Below the pieces are notes generated by a model. It was not told where the DNA came from. It saw only the letters and a list, made by a program, of their open reading frames with translations, and did no database searches. From Streptomyces fodineus (lineage in GTDB: Bacteria > Actinomycetota > Actinomycetes > Streptomycetales > Streptomycetaceae), in assembly GCF_001735805.1 (NCBI RefSeq), contig NZ_CP017248.1, forward strand, positions 124,001 through 188,000: a stretch of 64,000 nucleotides of DNA, in the 5' to 3' direction. A program made the translations under genes and the position numbers. This document shows positions 27,279 to 38,000 of this stretch, piece after piece. Every line of letters begins with the position of its first letter. Position 1 is the stretch's first letter.

Positions 27279-28552
27279 CACAGGACCGCAAGTGGGCGGG
27301 CGACCGTGGAGCCGACCCCGCCGCCGAGCCCCAGCCCCGCCGGCCGGAGCCCGCGCGGAAAATCGTCCGTGTGGTGGAGGGCTGGGCCACCGCGTCCCGG
27401 CACAAGATCATCGCAGGTGAACTGGGCTCGCTCCCGGTCGCCTTCGTCCTCGTCGCGGTATGGGTTCTCTTCCAGAGCCTCAACCAGAACTTCCTCTCAC
27501 CCCGGAACCTGTCCAACCTCAGCGTGGACATCGTCGGTACGGGCCTGATCGCGGTCGGTATCGTCTTCGTGCTGCTGATCGGCGAGCTGGACCTATCGGT
27601 CGGTTCGATCAGCGGCCTCGCGGGAGCCGTCTTCGCCGTCCTGAGCGTCAACAACGGCGTCCCGGAATGGCTCGCCGTCATCCTCGCGGTGCTCTCAGGC
27701 ACAGCGGCCGGCACCATCCAGGGCTTCTCCTTCGCCAGGACCCGCGTGCCCGCGTTCGTCGTCACGCTCGCGGGGCTGCTGACCTGGAACGGCCTCATGC
27801 TCTACGTCCTCGGCACCAGCGGCACCATCGACCTCGACGAAAACGGCCTGGTCGCCAAGCTGACCAGCTACTACTTCAGCAACGACGGCGTCGCCTACGG
27901 TCTGGCGGCGCTCGGAGCAGGCCTGCACTTCGTCATCTCCTACCGCGACAGGTGCCGCCGCCGGGCCCTCGGCCTGCCGCACCGTTCGCTCCGCGGGCTC
28001 GGAGTGCGCACGGGAGCGCTCACGGTGATCGCGTTCGCCGCCGCGTACGTGCTCAACCAGTTCCACGGCCTGCCACTGGCCCTCCTGATCTTCCTCGTCG
28101 TGGTGGCCGGACTGGACGTGCTCCTGCGCGGCACGCACTACGGACGACATGTCTACGCACTCGGCGGCGGTGTCGAGGCGGCCCGCCGCGCCAGTATCGG
28201 CGTGGTACGGGTACAGACCGCCGTGCTCGCGGTCTCGGGCACGATGGCCGCGATCGGCGGCCTGTTCCTCGCCTCACGGATCACCTCGGTCAGCCAGTCC
28301 TCCGGCTCGGGCATCTTGCTGCTGAACGCCATCGCGGCGGCGGTCATCGGCGGCACCAGCCTGTTCGGGGGACGCGGCACGACCTGGTCCGCGGTGCTCG
28401 GCGCGCTGATCATCCAGTCGATCGCCTCGGGCATGGCGATCACGGACATCCCGGTCGCCGTCCAGTTCGTGATCACCGGCGGAGTGCTGTTCGCCGCCGC
28501 GGTCATCGACGCACTGTCGCGCCGGTCCCAGGAGGTGCACGGCCGGGCCTGA
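27275..28552 (+). CDS. Sugar (xylose-type) ABC transporter permease
   Basis: This 425-residue inner-membrane permease of the BPD_transp_2 (RbsC/XylH) family has about ten hydrophobic helices. Family motifs are VLLIGELDLSVGSISGLAG, RVPAFVVTLAGLLTWNGLML and, near the C-terminus, LLNAIAAAVIGGTSLFGGRG. The insert between ELDLS and the last helices with HYGRHVYALGGGVEAARRAS is also typical. A 50-residue polar N-terminal extension precedes the first helix. The GTG at 27275 overlaps the ATPase stop by 4 bases. With the substrate-binding lipoprotein it completes an importer; the sugar is probably xylose or a related pentose (inference from family resemblance). Confidence 0.88.
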   Translation: MTQDRKWAGDRGADPAAEPQPRRPEPARKIVRVVEGWATASRHKIIAGELGSLPVAFVLVAVWVLFQSLNQNFLSPRNLSNLSVDIVGTGLIAVGIVFVLLIGELDLSVGSISGLAGAVFAVLSVNNGVPEWLAVILAVLSGTAAGTIQGFSFARTRVPAFVVTLAGLLTWNGLMLYVLGTSGTIDLDENGLVAKLTSYYFSNDGVAYGLAALGAGLHFVISYRDRCRRRALGLPHRSLRGLGVRTGALTVIAFAAAYVLNQFHGLPLALLIFLVVVAGLDVLLRGTHYGRHVYALGGGVEAARRASIGVVRVQTAVLAVSGTMAAIGGLFLASRITSVSQSSGSGILLLNAIAAAVIGGTSLFGGRGTTWSAVLGALIIQSIASGMAITDIPVAVQFVITGGVLFAAAVIDALSRRSQEVHGRA

Positions 28553-28595
28553 GCAGTCCGCTCACCCGGTCCGCGCTGGCCGGCAGGGGCGGCGG

Positions 28596-28775
28596 CAGGT
28601 CGCAAACTGCGTCTTTGGTAGTGGCAGCGCGGGCCATGACTTGGCGGTGTCTTCTCCAGGCCGACAGGGTCCTGGTGGGCTCGTGGGTGGGGCAGAAGAC
28701 TGTCCGGGAGCCGCCGGATCTCTGCCACGGTGAGCGGGATGACGGCTGATCCGTTTTTGCAGCCCCCTTGAGTCA
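28596..28775 (-). pseudogene. IS701-type transposase, C-terminal remnant
   Basis: The minus strand reads NGSAVIPLTVAEIRRLPDSL and, after frame slippage, GPRCHYQRR. This is the conserved tail of IS701-type transposases (PLTVxEIRRLL ... HYQRR). It is in opposite orientation to the IS701-type N-terminal remnant at 24543-25180, so the two are not halves of one simple copy. The sugar-transport operon lies between them. Confidence 0.5.
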
Positions 28776-28967
28776 CTGCTGGCCTGGGCTGCGAGTGCAA
28801 CCCGAATCGCCCGCAAGGGCAGCGAGTCCAGCGAACGATTGGGGCGCCGCCGCTGGGTCATCGAATGGACCATGTCGTGGCTCCAGCTACCGCCGACTCA
28901 GCGCCCGCTACGAACGGAATCCTCGCAAGTACCTGGCGTTTCTTGGCCTGGCCGCTGCCCTGTGCTG

Positions 28968-29321
<354 letters not shown>

Positions 29322-29449
29322 CCATGAGTTCGTGCAGTCCACACCCAGCGGTTGCTGGCCTGTATGGGCGTCCTGGCGCCTCGTTCGGCGATCTGGGCGA
29401 CTATCTTCCGGGAGGCCAGGTCATCGTGGACGACGCGTTACACCGTGTC

Positions 29450-29890
29450 CTACATGGTCAGTTGGTCGTTGGTTGGGTCATGGGGAGTGGGCGGTGGGGA
29501 TGGATCGTGCCGGAGGGGCTCTGGGAGATCGCCAGACCTTTGCTGCCGCCGGCGCGGGTGCGGCCGCAGGGTGGAACGCAGGTCGCGGACGAGTGACTGA
29601 GAGGGAAGGAAGAAGACGAGGAAGGCACCGAAGCACGCCAGGGATGCAGCGAAGAGCGCCAGGATCAGTCTTCGCTGGGGCAAGGAGGGTTGCTGGCCAA
29701 CGGAGCGTAGTCTGCGCAACTCCTCTTCGAGTGCTTGCCGTTCGGCTGACTTCGCCGGCTGTGTCCACTTGCGGGTGATCCGTACCTCCTCGGCAGCCCG
29801 GCCGAGCCCATCCAGCACCGCGGTGAGCTGAGCGATCTGCCCTCGGATCTCCTCCGCCTCCGCGGTGATCTCCCCCTCCCGCTCCGCCAT
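29450..29890 (-). CDS. Chimeric hypothetical protein (IS5 passenger start plus membrane segment)
   Basis: The ATG at 29890 directly follows the stop of the IS5 transposase remnant (TGA-ATG). Residues 1-43 (MAEREGEITAEAEEIRGQIA ... EEVRITRKW) form a charged coiled coil, like the small frames often found behind IS5-type transposases in Streptomyces. From about residue 44 the sequence changes to another short coiled coil (RQALEEELRRLRS) and a membrane helix (LILALFAASLACFGAFLVFF). The last 40 residues are antisense to the IS5 N-terminal remnant. At least two junctions are therefore contained in one open frame. It may be expressed but is unlikely to be a functional native gene. Confidence 0.35.
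   Translation of the reverse strand: MAEREGEITAEAEEIRGQIAQLTAVLDGLGRAAEEVRITRKWTQPAKSAERQALEEELRRLRSVGQQPSLPQRRLILALFAASLACFGAFLVFFLPSQSLVRDLRSTLRPHPRRRQQRSGDLPEPLRHDPSPPPTPHDPTNDQLTM
29480..29596 (+). pseudogene. IS5-type transposase, N-terminal remnant
   Basis: From ATG 29480 the frame encodes GRWGWIVPEGLWEIARPLLP and PARVRPQGGTQVADE, then stops. GWIVPxGLWEIAxPLxPP is the standard start of an IS5-family transposase group. Only 38 codons remain. It lies downstream of the C-terminal IS5 piece on the same strand, so the order is reversed and two separate copies are implied. Confidence 0.55.
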
Positions 29891-30610
29891 TCATGCGCCG
29901 CGCCAGGAGATCGTGCCGCCGGTCAGCCGACGGGCCATCACGTCGCCTATCGCCCAGTACACCCGGGACTCGGCCGAGGCCGAGCGGTGCTCGTCATCGC
30001 GCACCAGCCGCCGGTGCAGCATCAAGATCCCGTTCGCCCGCTCCACGATCCACCGCTTCGCCTGGGGGACGAACCCGGCATCGGCCGGGTTGCGCTCGAC
30101 GACTTCGACCTCAATGCCCACCTGCTCCCCATGGTCCACGACGGTCCTCTTCAAGCCCTGGTCCACCAGAGCCTTCGTCACGGTGTCCCCGCTTGCGGCC
30201 CGGCGCCTTCTTCGCCGCATCGCGTCCCGTCGTCTCGGCGGGCCCCCCGGCGGCCGCGTGCAGGCTCTGGGTGTCGAGCACCACCAGGCTGGGGTCGGCT
30301 CATCGGCCCTTCCTCTCGCGGACCTGCCAACGCAGCAGATCGTGGATAACCTGGTCGGTGTCGTCGTCGCGCCACCTGTAGAAGTAGTACTTCACCGCGC
30401 ACCGCTCGGCGGCACGTCGTGCGGGAGGTGGTTCCATTGGCAGCCGGTTCGAGACCGGTAGAGCAGCGCGTTGGCGATGTCTCGCATCTCGTGGCGGCCC
30501 TCGTGGCCGCTGACGGAGGGGTGCTGGACCTTCCATGCCGTGACCACGGGCTCGATCGGCGCCCAGCGTTCGTTGGATAGGTCGCTCTTGTAGGGCTTGC
30601 GGTCGCTCAC
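29891..30610 (-). pseudogene. IS5-family transposase, frameshifted with internal deletion
   Basis: From GTG 30610 the minus strand reads SDRKPYKSDLSNERWAPIEP, MRDIANALLYRSRTGCQWNH and LPHDVPPSGA, the DUF4096 start of IS5 transposases. After a frameshift near 30410 come VKYYFYRWRDDDTDQVIHDL and then DPSLVVLDTQS with the first catalytic Asp. The middle of the protein (second Asp region) is missing near 30190, after which DTVTKALVDQG, AKRWIVERANGILMLHRRLV and YWAIGDVMARRL follow to the stop at 29891. It is a dead copy. Confidence 0.75.
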
Positions 30611-30823
30611 GCAGCCACCTCGGTACGGCAGCGGCACGGAGACCGGCCCCGGGCCGCAAGGCCACACGTTCAGGCAACGAACAGACGGAAATTGACACAC
30701 GTATCGCCCTCCGAGGTCGCGTTCGGCCGCGGTGGGATGGCGGTGGTCGCTCCGATGTTCAGGGGGATCCGCGGCCTGGCCTTCGAGCGGCGGCTGCTGC
30801 CCGCCCCACTCCGGCCAGTAAGA

Positions 30824-30848
30824 ACGCCCCTCCGGAAGGGAGGGGCGT
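30824..30848 (-). terminator. Terminator of the loading-PKS/acyl-CoA dehydrogenase operon
   Basis: ACGCCCCTCC (30824-30833) and its exact complement GGAGGGGCGT (30839-30848) form a 10-bp stem with a 5-base loop. It lies about 20 bases after the acyl-CoA dehydrogenase stop and, on the minus strand, is followed by TTCTTACT. It closes the leftmost PKS transcript. Confidence 0.85.
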
Positions 30849-30867
30849 GGACGGTGCGGACCCGTCG

Positions 30868-32025
30868 CTACGACCGGCGCGGCACCGGGATCACATAGCG
30901 GCCGAAGAGCAGGTCCCGCAGGACGTCGTCGCCGCCCTCGACGAGCGAGACGTAGCGGATGTCCCGGAGCAGCTTTCCGATGGGCAGCTCGTTGGTGTAT
31001 CCGAGTCCGCCGAACATCTCGGAGCCGACGCTCGCCACCTCCCAGCCCGCCTGGCCGCAGAACATCTTCGCGGTCAGCGCCGCCTTCAGCGTGCCCTGCC
31101 TGGCGAAGACGGAGCCCGCGTCGGGACCTGCCATGATCTTGTCGTAGTCACGGGCCGCCCTGAGGCAGTGGCTCTTCATGACGTCGATCTGCATTTCCAT
31201 CTGCCCGAGTTTCTGCGCGAACACCGGGCTGTCGAGCAGGGTGCCGTCCCGGAAGGGCTTGCTCTTGGCGTAGGTCATGCAGTGATCCCGGACCCGGCGG
31301 GCGATCCCGATCGCAGTCGCCGCGATCAGGATCCGGCTGGCGTTGAGACCGATCTCGAGCAGCCGGAGTCCGGAGCCCTCCAACCGGTTGGCGGCGGGCA
31401 CCCGGCAGTTGTCCAGCTTCACCTGGTAGGTGTGCGACGCTCGCAGACCGATGACGTCCCACCGTTTGACGATCTCGACTCCGGGTGTGTCCCTCGGCAC
31501 CAGAACCGCGTGGTGCGTGTCCGGGTTGTCCGCCGCTCTGGCGACGACAATCAGGAAGTCCGCGAAATCGGTATTGGTGGAGAAGAACTTCTCGCCGGTG
31601 ACGACCAGTTCGTTGCCGTCCTGCGCGGCCACCGTCTCGATCTTGTTGAGTTCGCTGCCCGCAGCGCGTTCGCTGCCCAGGGTGGCGCAGAAGGAACCAC
31701 CGGCCGCCATGGGTGCCAGGTAGCGGGCCTTGAGTTCGTCGGACCCGTACAGCTGCACCATGCTGGTGCCCAGGACCGAGATGAACAGCGTGAAGGCCAC
31801 GCCGGCGTCACCGTAGGCGATCTCGTTGACGATCTCGACGCTGTCCTCGAGGCCGAGCCCGCGGCCGCCGAGTTCCTCGGGGAGCCACCAGTTCGCGAGC
31901 CCGGTCTGTCGGAACTTGTCGTAAAGCTCCAGGGGCTTCTCCGACAGTGCGTCCAGTTGTGCGTTGTCGCCGCCGAGTTCGTTCTTGACGAACTGCCGGA
32001 CGGCCTTCAGGTCTTCAGGATTCAT
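30868..32025 (-). CDS. Acyl-CoA (or acyl-ACP) dehydrogenase
   Basis: This 385-residue flavoenzyme of the acyl-CoA dehydrogenase family would introduce an alpha,beta double bond with FAD as cofactor. Seen: the N-terminal helical domain ([20 protein letters not shown]), the FAD/substrate loop [20 protein letters not shown] (usual form LTEPxAGSD), [20 protein letters not shown], and the C-terminal helices with [19 protein letters not shown], where Glu363 matches the catalytic base of the family. MNPEDLK at 32025 was taken as start: GAGGAG lies 10 bases upstream inside the end of the PKS gene, whose stop is 4 bases before this ATG. The tight coupling to the loading PKS suggests it acts on the starter unit or an ACP-bound early intermediate (inference). 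Confidence 0.88.
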   Translation of the reverse strand: MNPEDLKAVRQFVKNELGGDNAQLDALSEKPLELYDKFRQTGLANWWLPEELGGRGLGLEDSVEIVNEIAYGDAGVAFTLFISVLGTSMVQLYGSDELKARYLAPMAAGGSFCATLGSERAAGSELNKIETVAAQDGNELVVTGEKFFSTNTDFADFLIVVARAADNPDTHHAVLVPRDTPGVEIVKRWDVIGLRASHTYQVKLDNCRVPAANRLEGSGLRLLEIGLNASRILIAATAIGIARRVRDHCMTYAKSKPFRDGTLLDSPVFAQKLGQMEMQIDVMKSHCLRAARDYDKIMAGPDAGSVFARQGTLKAALTAKMFCGQAGWEVASVGSEMFGGLGYTNELPIGKLLRDIRYVSLVEGGDDVLRDLLFGRYVIPVPRRS

Positions 32026-32029
32026 CGTC

Positions 32030-35000
32030 CTACTGCTCCTCGAAAACAAGCTGGATGAGGTTCTCGACGTCCATGGCGTCGATCTCGTCGTCCGCCTCGT
32101 CCGCCATCAGGTCCTCGTCGTTGTCCTGCGGCTCCGCGTCAGCCGCGTCCTGCGGGAAGAGCAGCTCCCGCAGACGTCCCGCCAGCGCCGCCGGGGTCGG
32201 GTAGTTGAAGATCACCGTCGGTGGGATCTGCACTCCTGTGTCCTTCTTGACCTGGTTGCGGAACTCCACTCCGCTCAGGGAGTCGAAGCCGATCTCCTTG
32301 AAGGACAGGTCCGCGTCGATGTCGTCGGCGGACGGGTAGCCCAGCACCATCGCCGCGGTGGTGAGCAGCAGTTCCACCAACTCGTTCAGCTGCTCGTCGG
32401 CCGGCAGGGCCTCCAGGCGCTGGACGAGCGCCGGCTCGGCCGGTTCCTCGGCACGCTTGCTCTGCGGTTTGATCATGCCGCGCAGCAGCGCGGGCACGTT
32501 TTCCAGTTCCTGCAACGCGGCCTTGTCGAGCACGACAGGAACCGCCAGTGCGGCATCCAGCTCGAGCGCCGCGTCGAACAGCGCGGTGCCCTTCCCGGAG
32601 ACAAGCGGCACCATGCCGTTGCGCCGGAACCGCGCCAGGTCGGTCTGGCTGAGCTCACCCGCCATACCGAGCTCCCAGGGACCCCACGCCAGCGAGATCG
32701 CGGACAGGCCGGCTGCCTTGCGGTGCGCGGCCAGGGCGTCGAGGAAGGTGTTGGCCGCGGCGTAGTTCGCCTGGCCGGCGGTGCCGATCGCCCCGGCGAC
32801 GGACGAGTACAGGACGAAGCCCGACAGTTCCAGATCCTTGGTCAGTTCGTGCAGGTGCCAGGCGGCGTCGACCTTCGGCCGGAGCACCCGGTCGAACTGA
32901 TCATCCGTCAGTTTCTCCACGGCGCCGTCGTCGAGCACGCCTGCCAGGTGGACGACCGCGGTCAGCGGCGCCTCCGCCGGGATCCCGGCGATCCGTTCTG
33001 CCAGAGCGGCCGGGTCGGCCACATCGCAGGCGGCCTGGGTGACCTCGGCGCCGAGGGCGGTCAGTTCGGCGGCCAGCTCGGCCGCACCAGGCGCGGTCGC
33101 GCCACGCCGGCTGAGCATCAGCAGGCGCCGTACCCCGCGCTCGGCCACCAGATGCCGGGCGAACAGCGCGCCGAGAGCGCCCGTCGCACCGGTGAGCAGC
33201 ACCGTGCCCTGCGAGTCCCACTCCGGTCGTGCGGCCTTCACCGATGGTGCGGCAACCAGGCGCGGCACGTACACCACGCCCCGGCGGATCGCGACCTGCG
33301 GCTCACCGGACAGATCCAGCGTGGTCAGCGCACGCTCGGACGCCTCATGGTCGTCCGTGTCCACCAGGATGAAGCGGTCCGGGTGTTCGGCCTGGACCGA
33401 CCGCACCAGGCCCCAGACCGGGGCGCAGGACAGGTCGGGGATCTCGTCCGCGGTGACCGCCACCGCCTGGCGCGTCACGATCGCCCGCGGGGTCTGACGC
33501 TCGTCCCGCAGCCACTCCTGCACCAGGCCGAGCACCTGACGGGCCGTCGCTCGGGCGGTCCCGGGGACGTCCCCGGATCCGTCCGCGGCCACCCGCGTGA
33601 ACTCCGGCTCCGGTGTCGGCCGGCCGGCGTTGGTCGGCTCGGCCAGCGGCGCCCAATCCACCACGAACAGGGAGTCGGCCACAGCACCACCGGTCAGCTG
33701 CTCGACGGAGGCCGGCATCAGCGCCAGCGACTCGACAGACAGCACCGGCTCGCCGCCGGGGCCGGTGATCCGCACGGACACCTCTTGCGGGCCCTTGCGC
33801 GCCACGCGGACCCGCAGTTCCGTGCCGGCCAGTGCCTGGAGCGAGACCCCCGACCAGGAGTACGGCAGAAGCGTCTGGTCCGAGTCGGCCAGCAGCGCCA
33901 GCATCGGGTGCAGGGCCGCGTCGAACAGCGCCGGGTGCAGGGTGAACGCCCCGGCGGCGTGCGGCACGTCGTCGGGAAGACGGAGCTCGCCGTAGACCTC
34001 GTCATCCAGGCGCCACATGGCACGCAGGCCCTGGAAGGCCCGCCCGTAGGCGTAGCCACGGCCGACGAGTTCCGGATAGAAGTCCGTCAGCTCCACCGGT
34101 GCGGCTCCCTCCGGGGGCCACATCTCGGAGGCGGCCGTGTCCGGCACCGCGGGAGTGCCGGCGGACAGCGCGCCTGTCGCGTGCTGGGTCCAGGACTTCG
34201 ATTCCTCCGCTGCCGCACGGGAGTAGACGCCGATCTCACGCCGCCCTGAGCCGTCGGCCGCGCCGCAGACGATCTGCAGCCGGACCGCGTCGTCGGCCAG
34301 GGTCAGCGGTGTCTGCAGGGTCAGTTCCTCGACGCTCCCGCAGTCGGCGGCGGCCATGGCGTGCAGCGCCATTTCCAGGTAGGCCGCGCCGGGGAACACC
34401 GCGTTGCCGAAGATCGCGTGGTCGGCCAGCCAGGGGTCGCCGGCCAGTGAGACCTGGCCGCTGAGCACCAGCTGGTCACCGACGGCGAGCTCGGTGACGG
34501 CGGCGAGGAACGGGTGCTCGATCGCGGCGAGTCCCGCGCTGGTGACATCGCCTCGCGCCGGCGCCGGTTCCGCCCAGTACCGCTGCCGGTCGAAGGCATA
34601 GGTGGGCAGATCGACGTGGCGTCCGGTGACGCCCAGGGCGGTGAGGTACGACCGCCAGTCCACCGGCACACCCACGACGTGCAGCCGCGCCAGCGCCTCG
34701 GCGACCGAACGCGATTCGGACCGGTCCTTGCGGACCATCGGGACCGCCGGCAGGTCCGGTGCGGTCTCGGCCAGGGTTTCCCGGGCCATGGCGGACAACA
34801 CCCCCTCGGGACCCGCCTCGACCAGGACCTCGGCACCGGCCTCGACCGTGGCGCGCACGCCGTCCGCGAAGCGCACCGCCTCGCGGACGTGGCGCACCCA
34901 GTACTCCGGCTGCTCAAGTTCGCCCTCTTGGGCCAGGCGGCCGGTCACGTTGGACACGATCGCGATGCGCGGCGCCGTGTACGACACCGACCGCGCCACC

Positions 35001-38000
35001 TCCCGGAACCCTTCCAGCATCGGCTCCATAAGGGGCGAGTGGAAAGCGTGCGAGACCCGCAGCCGCGTGGTCTTGCGACCCTCGGTGGCGAACGCCGACT
35101 CGATCTCGGCGAGCACCTCCTCGGCGCCGGAGATCACCGTGGAGGTGGGTCCGTTCACCGCGGCGATCGAGGCGGACTCCTCGTAGCCCTTCAGCGCGGC
35201 GCGGACTTCCTCTTCGGCGGCCTGGACGGCCACCATCGTCCCGCCACCGGGCAACGCCTGCATCAGGCGGCCCCGGGCGGCGACCAGCCGGGCCGCGTCG
35301 GCGAGCGAGAACACTCCCGCCACGTGCGCGGCGGCCAGTTCGCCGATCGAGTGCCCCACCAGGACCGAGGGGGTGACCCCCAGCGATTCCAGCAGCCGGA
35401 ACGAGGCCACCTCGAAAGCGAAGAGCGCGGGCTGCGTCATCGCCGTCTCGTCCAGCAGCCGCGCCGCCTCCGAGCCGGACTCGGCCGCCACCACTTCGTC
35501 GATCGAGTGTTCCAGCAGCGGACCGAACTCGGCGCACACCGCGTTCCACGCCTTGGCGAACACCGGGAACGCCCGTTTCAGTTCACGGCCCATGCCGATC
35601 CGCTGGCTGCCCTGCCCGGAGAACAGGACGCCGACGTTCGGCGCGGCCGTCGCGCTGCCCGTGATCACGCCCGCCGCGCGGTCGCGCTTCGCCAGCGCGT
35701 CCAGGCCGGCCAGCAGTTCCTCGCGTCCGCAGCCCAGCACCACAGCACGGTGCTCGAAGTCCGTCCGCTCCGTTGCGAGGGAGAACGCCACATCGGCCAC
35801 GCTCGGTGCCGGTTCGGCGGATGCCGCTTCCCGCAGCCGCTCCGCCTGACCCGTCAGCGCGCGGGTGCCGCGCGCCGAGACCAGCCAGGGCACGACACCG
35901 GTCAGCTCCCGCTCACCGGCCGGCTCCCCGGACTCGACGGGGTCACCCTGCTCGATGATCACGTGTGCGTTGGTGCCGCTGATGCCGAACGACGAGACAC
36001 CGGCCCGCCGCGGCCGGCCGGCCTCCGGCCACGCCCGCTCCTCGGTCAGCAGCTCCACGGCACCCGACGACCAGTCGATATGGCGCGACGGCTCGTCGGC
36101 GTGCAGGGTCCGCGGCAGCACACCGTGCCGCATGGCCGTGATCATCTTGATCACGCCCGCGACGCCCGCCGCCGCCTGGGTGTGCCCGATGTTGGACTTC
36201 AGCGACCCCAGCCACAGCGGACGCTCCCGGTCCTTTCCATAGGTGGCCAGCAGCGCCTGGGCCTCGATCGGGTCACCCAGGCCGGTGCCGGTGCCATGCG
36301 CCTCCACCGCGTCGACATCCGCCGCGGACAGGCCCGCGCTCGCCAGCGCCTGCCGGATCACCCGCTCTTGCGACGGGCCGTTGGGCGCGGTGAGCCCATT
36401 GGACTCGCCGTCCTGGTTGATCGCAGAACCGCGCAGCACCGCCAGCACCTGGTGGCCATTGCGCCGGGCGTCCGACAGCCGTTCCAGGACCAGCACGCCC
36501 ACGCCCTCGGACCATCCGGTGCCGTCGGCCGCGTCGGAGAAGGCCTTGCACCGGCCGTCGGCGGCCAGCCCGCCCTGCCGGGCGAACTCGATGAACATGC
36601 CGGGCGTAGACATCACGGTCACACCGCCCGCCAGAGCCAGGGAGCAGTCCCCCGACCGCAGGGACTTGGCCGCCAGGTCCAGCGCCACCAACGACGATGA
36701 GCACGCCGTGTCGACGGTCACCGCGGGCCCCTCCAGGCCCATGGCGTAGGAGACCCGGCCGGACACCACGCTGGAGGCGCTGCCGGTCAGGGCATGGCCG
36801 GCGAGGTTCTCGGGCACGTCGTGCAGGTGCGGCAGGTAGTCCTGGCTCATGGCGCCCATGAAGACCGCCGTCCGGCTGCGGCGCAGCGCGGCCGGGTCGT
36901 GACCGGCCCGTTCCAGCGCCTCCCAGGCCACCTCCAGCACCAGCCGCTGCTGCGGGTCCATCGCCAGCGCCTCGCGCGGGCTGATGCGGAAGAAGCCGGC
37001 GTCGAAGTCCGCGGCGTCGGCCAGGAAGCCGCCCCGGCGCGGGAAGTCCGCGCCGGACTGAAGGCGCCAGCCACGGTCCTCCGGGAATCCCGTGATCGCG
37101 TCCACGCCTTCGGAGACCAGCCGCCACAGGTCCTCCGGCGAGCTCACCCCGCCGGGGAACCGGCAGCTCATGCCGACGATCGCGATGGGGTCACCGGCCA
37201 CCACGGCGGCCGTCTCGGCCGGGCGCTGGTCGGTAGCGGGTCCGGCCAGCTCCGTACGCAGGTGCCGGACGAGCGCGCCGGGGGTCGGGTAGTCGAACAG
37301 CAGGGAGGTCGGCAGCCGCAGTCCCGCGGCTGTGCCCAGCCGGCTGCTCAGCTCCACCGCCGTCACCGAGTCGAAGCCGAGCTCCTTGAACGTGCTGTCC
37401 GCTTCCACCAACTTGGGGTCGGCGAGCCCTAGTACGGCCATCGTGTAGGAGCGGACCAGGCTCCACAGCTCCTGGTCGGACAGCCGGGCGGACTCCGCCG
37501 CCGGGGCCGCCACGGATTCCACGGGCGCTGCTTCGGCCGACGGCAGGGCGGTCGGTTCCACGCGCTCCCCGGTGACCCAGAACGTCTCCCGCTGGAAGGC
37601 GTAGGTGGGCAGCTCCACAGAGCGGGAACCTTCCAGGAGCGGCCGCCAGTCCACCGCGGCGCCCCGGGTGTACAGCTCGGCCATGGACAGCAGCAGGCGC
37701 CGGGGCTCGTCTTCGTTCCTGCGCAGCGTGCCCTGGACCAGCGCCGTGTCCACGGTGTCGGAGATGGCCGCGGTCAGCACCGGGTGCGGGCTGAGCTCCA
37801 GGAACAGCGTGTGGCCCTCCTCCGCCAGCGCCTGGACGGTCTCGTGCAGCCGTACTGTCTGCCGCAGGTTGCGGTACCAGTACTCAGCGTCCAGCTCCGT
37901 CGCGTCCAACCGGCCACCGGTGACCGTGGAGTAGAAGGCGACGCCGCTGTCGGTGGCCGCGATGCCGTCGGCGACCCGCAGCATGTCGTCCCGGATCGCC

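Noticed and set aside
25372..28552. Complete xylose utilisation operon
   Set aside because: Only transport genes are present; no isomerase, kinase or regulator is adjacent, and the ATPase has one domain instead of two.
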